Positions 11,479 through 12,128 of a stretch of 12,128 nucleotides of DNA are shown in pieces. The notes beneath the pieces were generated by a model, which had not been told where the DNA came from, ran no database searches, and saw nothing but the letters and a program-made list of their open reading frames with translations. The translations under genes were made by a program, and so were the position numbers. Origin of the DNA: GWC2-37-8 sp964485555 (GTDB lineage: Bacteria; Patescibacteriota; Minisyncoccia; Moranbacterales; GWC2-37-73); NCBI GenBank assembly GCA_964485555.1, contig CAZAJN010000039.1, positions 1 through 12,128 on the forward strand, read 5' to 3'. Positions within the stretch are counted from its first letter, which is position 1; every line of letters starts with the position of its first letter.

Positions 11479-11901
11479 TTATTCGTACAATTTATCGATC
11501 ACAGCCTTCTTATCCTCCAGAGATAACGTATCCCAAAGAACCACATTCCCACCTTCTAATGCAGTTAACATAAAAATATTTCCAGCATAAAAACCCTTCT
11601 CATCATTCTTCACTTGTCCAGGTGCAGCATAAATTTTTTTTCCTGACTCCCTTAATTCGAGCTGTACATATTCTGGAAATTCATCTTTTCTTCGTTTGCC
11701 CTCCAGTGCACTCTCAAGAGAAAGGGTCTTATCTCCTTTTTCAAGTTGCATTATAAGTTGTTGATTTTCAATTTGAAATTTTTCAACTTCTAATCTTGGC
11801 TTGTCAGCACCCTCATCGATAACATATTCCGCACCTTGGCGCATCAATCCTTGATCACTAACTTTTCTGCTTTCTGATAAATCTTTTTCTTGCTTTGGCA
11901 T
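11479..11901 (-). CDS. Hypothetical protein
   Basis: I do not recognise this 140-residue protein. It has no signal peptide or membrane segment. The N-terminal ~35 residues are charged and probably flexible; the remainder alternates charged and hydrophobic residues as in a small alpha+beta domain (LEVEKFQIENQQLIMQLE, then FPEYVQLELRESGKKIYAA and FMLTALEGGNVVLWDTLS), with a final helix LEDKKAVIDKLYE. The open frame can be extended to a GTG at 11967, but that codon sits inside the leader hairpin and close to the predicted transcription start, so the ATG at 11901 (MPKQEKDLSES) is preferred. No Shine-Dalgarno sequence is present. Confidence 0.6.
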   Translation of the reverse strand: MPKQEKDLSESRKVSDQGLMRQGAEYVIDEGADKPRLEVEKFQIENQQLIMQLEKGDKTLSLESALEGKRRKDEFPEYVQLELRESGKKIYAAPGQVKNDEKGFYAGNIFMLTALEGGNVVLWDTLSLEDKKAVIDKLYE

Positions 11902-11950
11902 AAACTTAGTTGTTCCAAATTCTATTGCTTTTTGTATTAAAAATAAATAA

Positions 11951-11975
11951 AAAGACGTGGTTTTCACCCGTCTTT
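11951..11975 (-). promoter_or_regulatory. 5' leader hairpin (terminator-like)
   Basis: AAAGACG and CGTCTTT pair, extended by GG/CC with one bulged T, around a 6-base loop. On the minus strand it is followed by TTTTTATTTATTTTT and lies only ~4 bases after the predicted transcription start (~11978), upstream of the ATG at 11901. Position and core (CGGGTG-AAA-CC) resemble the hairpin at 809-835. Confidence 0.6.
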
Positions 11976-11984
11976 ATTATTTTT

Positions 11985-12013
11985 ATTGTAGCATAAATTT
12001 TAACGTTTGTTCA
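11985..12013 (-). promoter_or_regulatory. Predicted extended -10 promoter of the hypothetical gene
   Basis: TGC followed by TACAAT (11985-11990) on the minus strand, with a partial -35 (TGAACA) 17 bp upstream. The predicted start is near 11978. Confidence 0.45.
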
Positions 12014-12030
12014 TTAGCTGTACTGCTAGC

Positions 12031-12128
12031 TGTCACAGGGAAATGATAATGTCCTAGTACAAGGAAGTAAAAATGTCCGCTTCTAGGTTAGGATAGTGTT
12101 AGTAATCAAAGCTAACAACTATTCAAAA
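12031..12128 (+). other. Possible edge of a mobile element at window end
   Basis: No gene is visible. The stretch begins TGTCACAGGG and holds two copies of AATGTCC (12048-12054 and 12072-12078), an arrangement like the transposase-binding repeats inside the ends of some insertion sequences. The rest of the element would lie outside the window. Low confidence. Confidence 0.2.

Noticed and set aside
12073..12096. Short ATG open frame after AAGGAAG at the right edge
   Set aside because: It stops after seven codons and resembles nothing recognisable.
1..12128. UGA recoding as in some CPR lineages
   Set aside because: TGA ends nfo, the DUF4325 gene and the HNH gene at the expected family lengths, and no gene needs in-frame TGA read as an amino acid.

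Overview
The window looks like a piece of a small, AT-rich, host-dependent or reduced bacterial genome of the Candidate Phyla Radiation (Patescibacteria, most likely a Parcubacteria/Moranbacteria-type lineage). This is inference from gene content: a TrmB-type regulator with the C-terminal domain common in that group, a GspG-like pilin, a 3D-domain surface protein, a family 4 uracil-DNA glycosylase, short isolated genes, almost no Shine-Dalgarno sequences, and tRNAs without encoded CCA. TGA ends several genes, so this is not one of the CPR lineages that read UGA as glycine. The first ~55 bases are almost pure G/C and look like an assembly artefact; the last ~100 bases may be the edge of a mobile element.

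Layout. 68-790 (-): LpxH-like metallophosphoesterase with a hairpin at the 5' end of its predicted transcript. 1041-1871 (+): endonuclease IV (nfo). 1975-3013 (-): a two-gene unit pairing a MerR-type HTH/HATPase fusion with a STAS-like DUF4325 protein, behind a strong promoter carrying two identical 20-bp operator-like repeats. 3140-4237 (-): three small unrecognised proteins with unusually strong ribosome binding sites, one promoter with its own inverted repeat, two internal hairpins and a terminator. 4562-6766 (+): TrmB-type regulator, YfcE-like phosphoesterase and family 4 uracil-DNA glycosylase, separated by members of a dispersed TGTCAT...ATGACA palindromic repeat family. 6783-7483 (-): tRNA-Leu(UAA) and tRNA-Cys(GCA) with a free-standing HNH endonuclease gene between them. 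7571-9483 (-): 3D-domain protein, HExxH membrane metalloprotease and type IV pilin. 9620-11901 (-): tandem VOC protein, alpha/beta hydrolase and a hypothetical protein with another 5' hairpin leader.

How they may work together. nfo and the uracil-DNA glycosylase are two steps of base excision repair (uracil removal, then AP-site incision), though they are about 4.3 kb apart and not one operon. The 3D protein, membrane protease and pilin all act at the cell surface, but each has its own regulatory signals. The HTH-ATPase/STAS-like pair resembles a partner-switching module (RsbW/RsbV logic) attached directly to a DNA-binding domain; it and the three-gene small-protein cassette are the best candidates for undescribed biology here. 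Promoters of the TTGACA - 17 bp - TATAAT type are easy to see, whereas Shine-Dalgarno sequences are almost absent outside the small-protein cassette.
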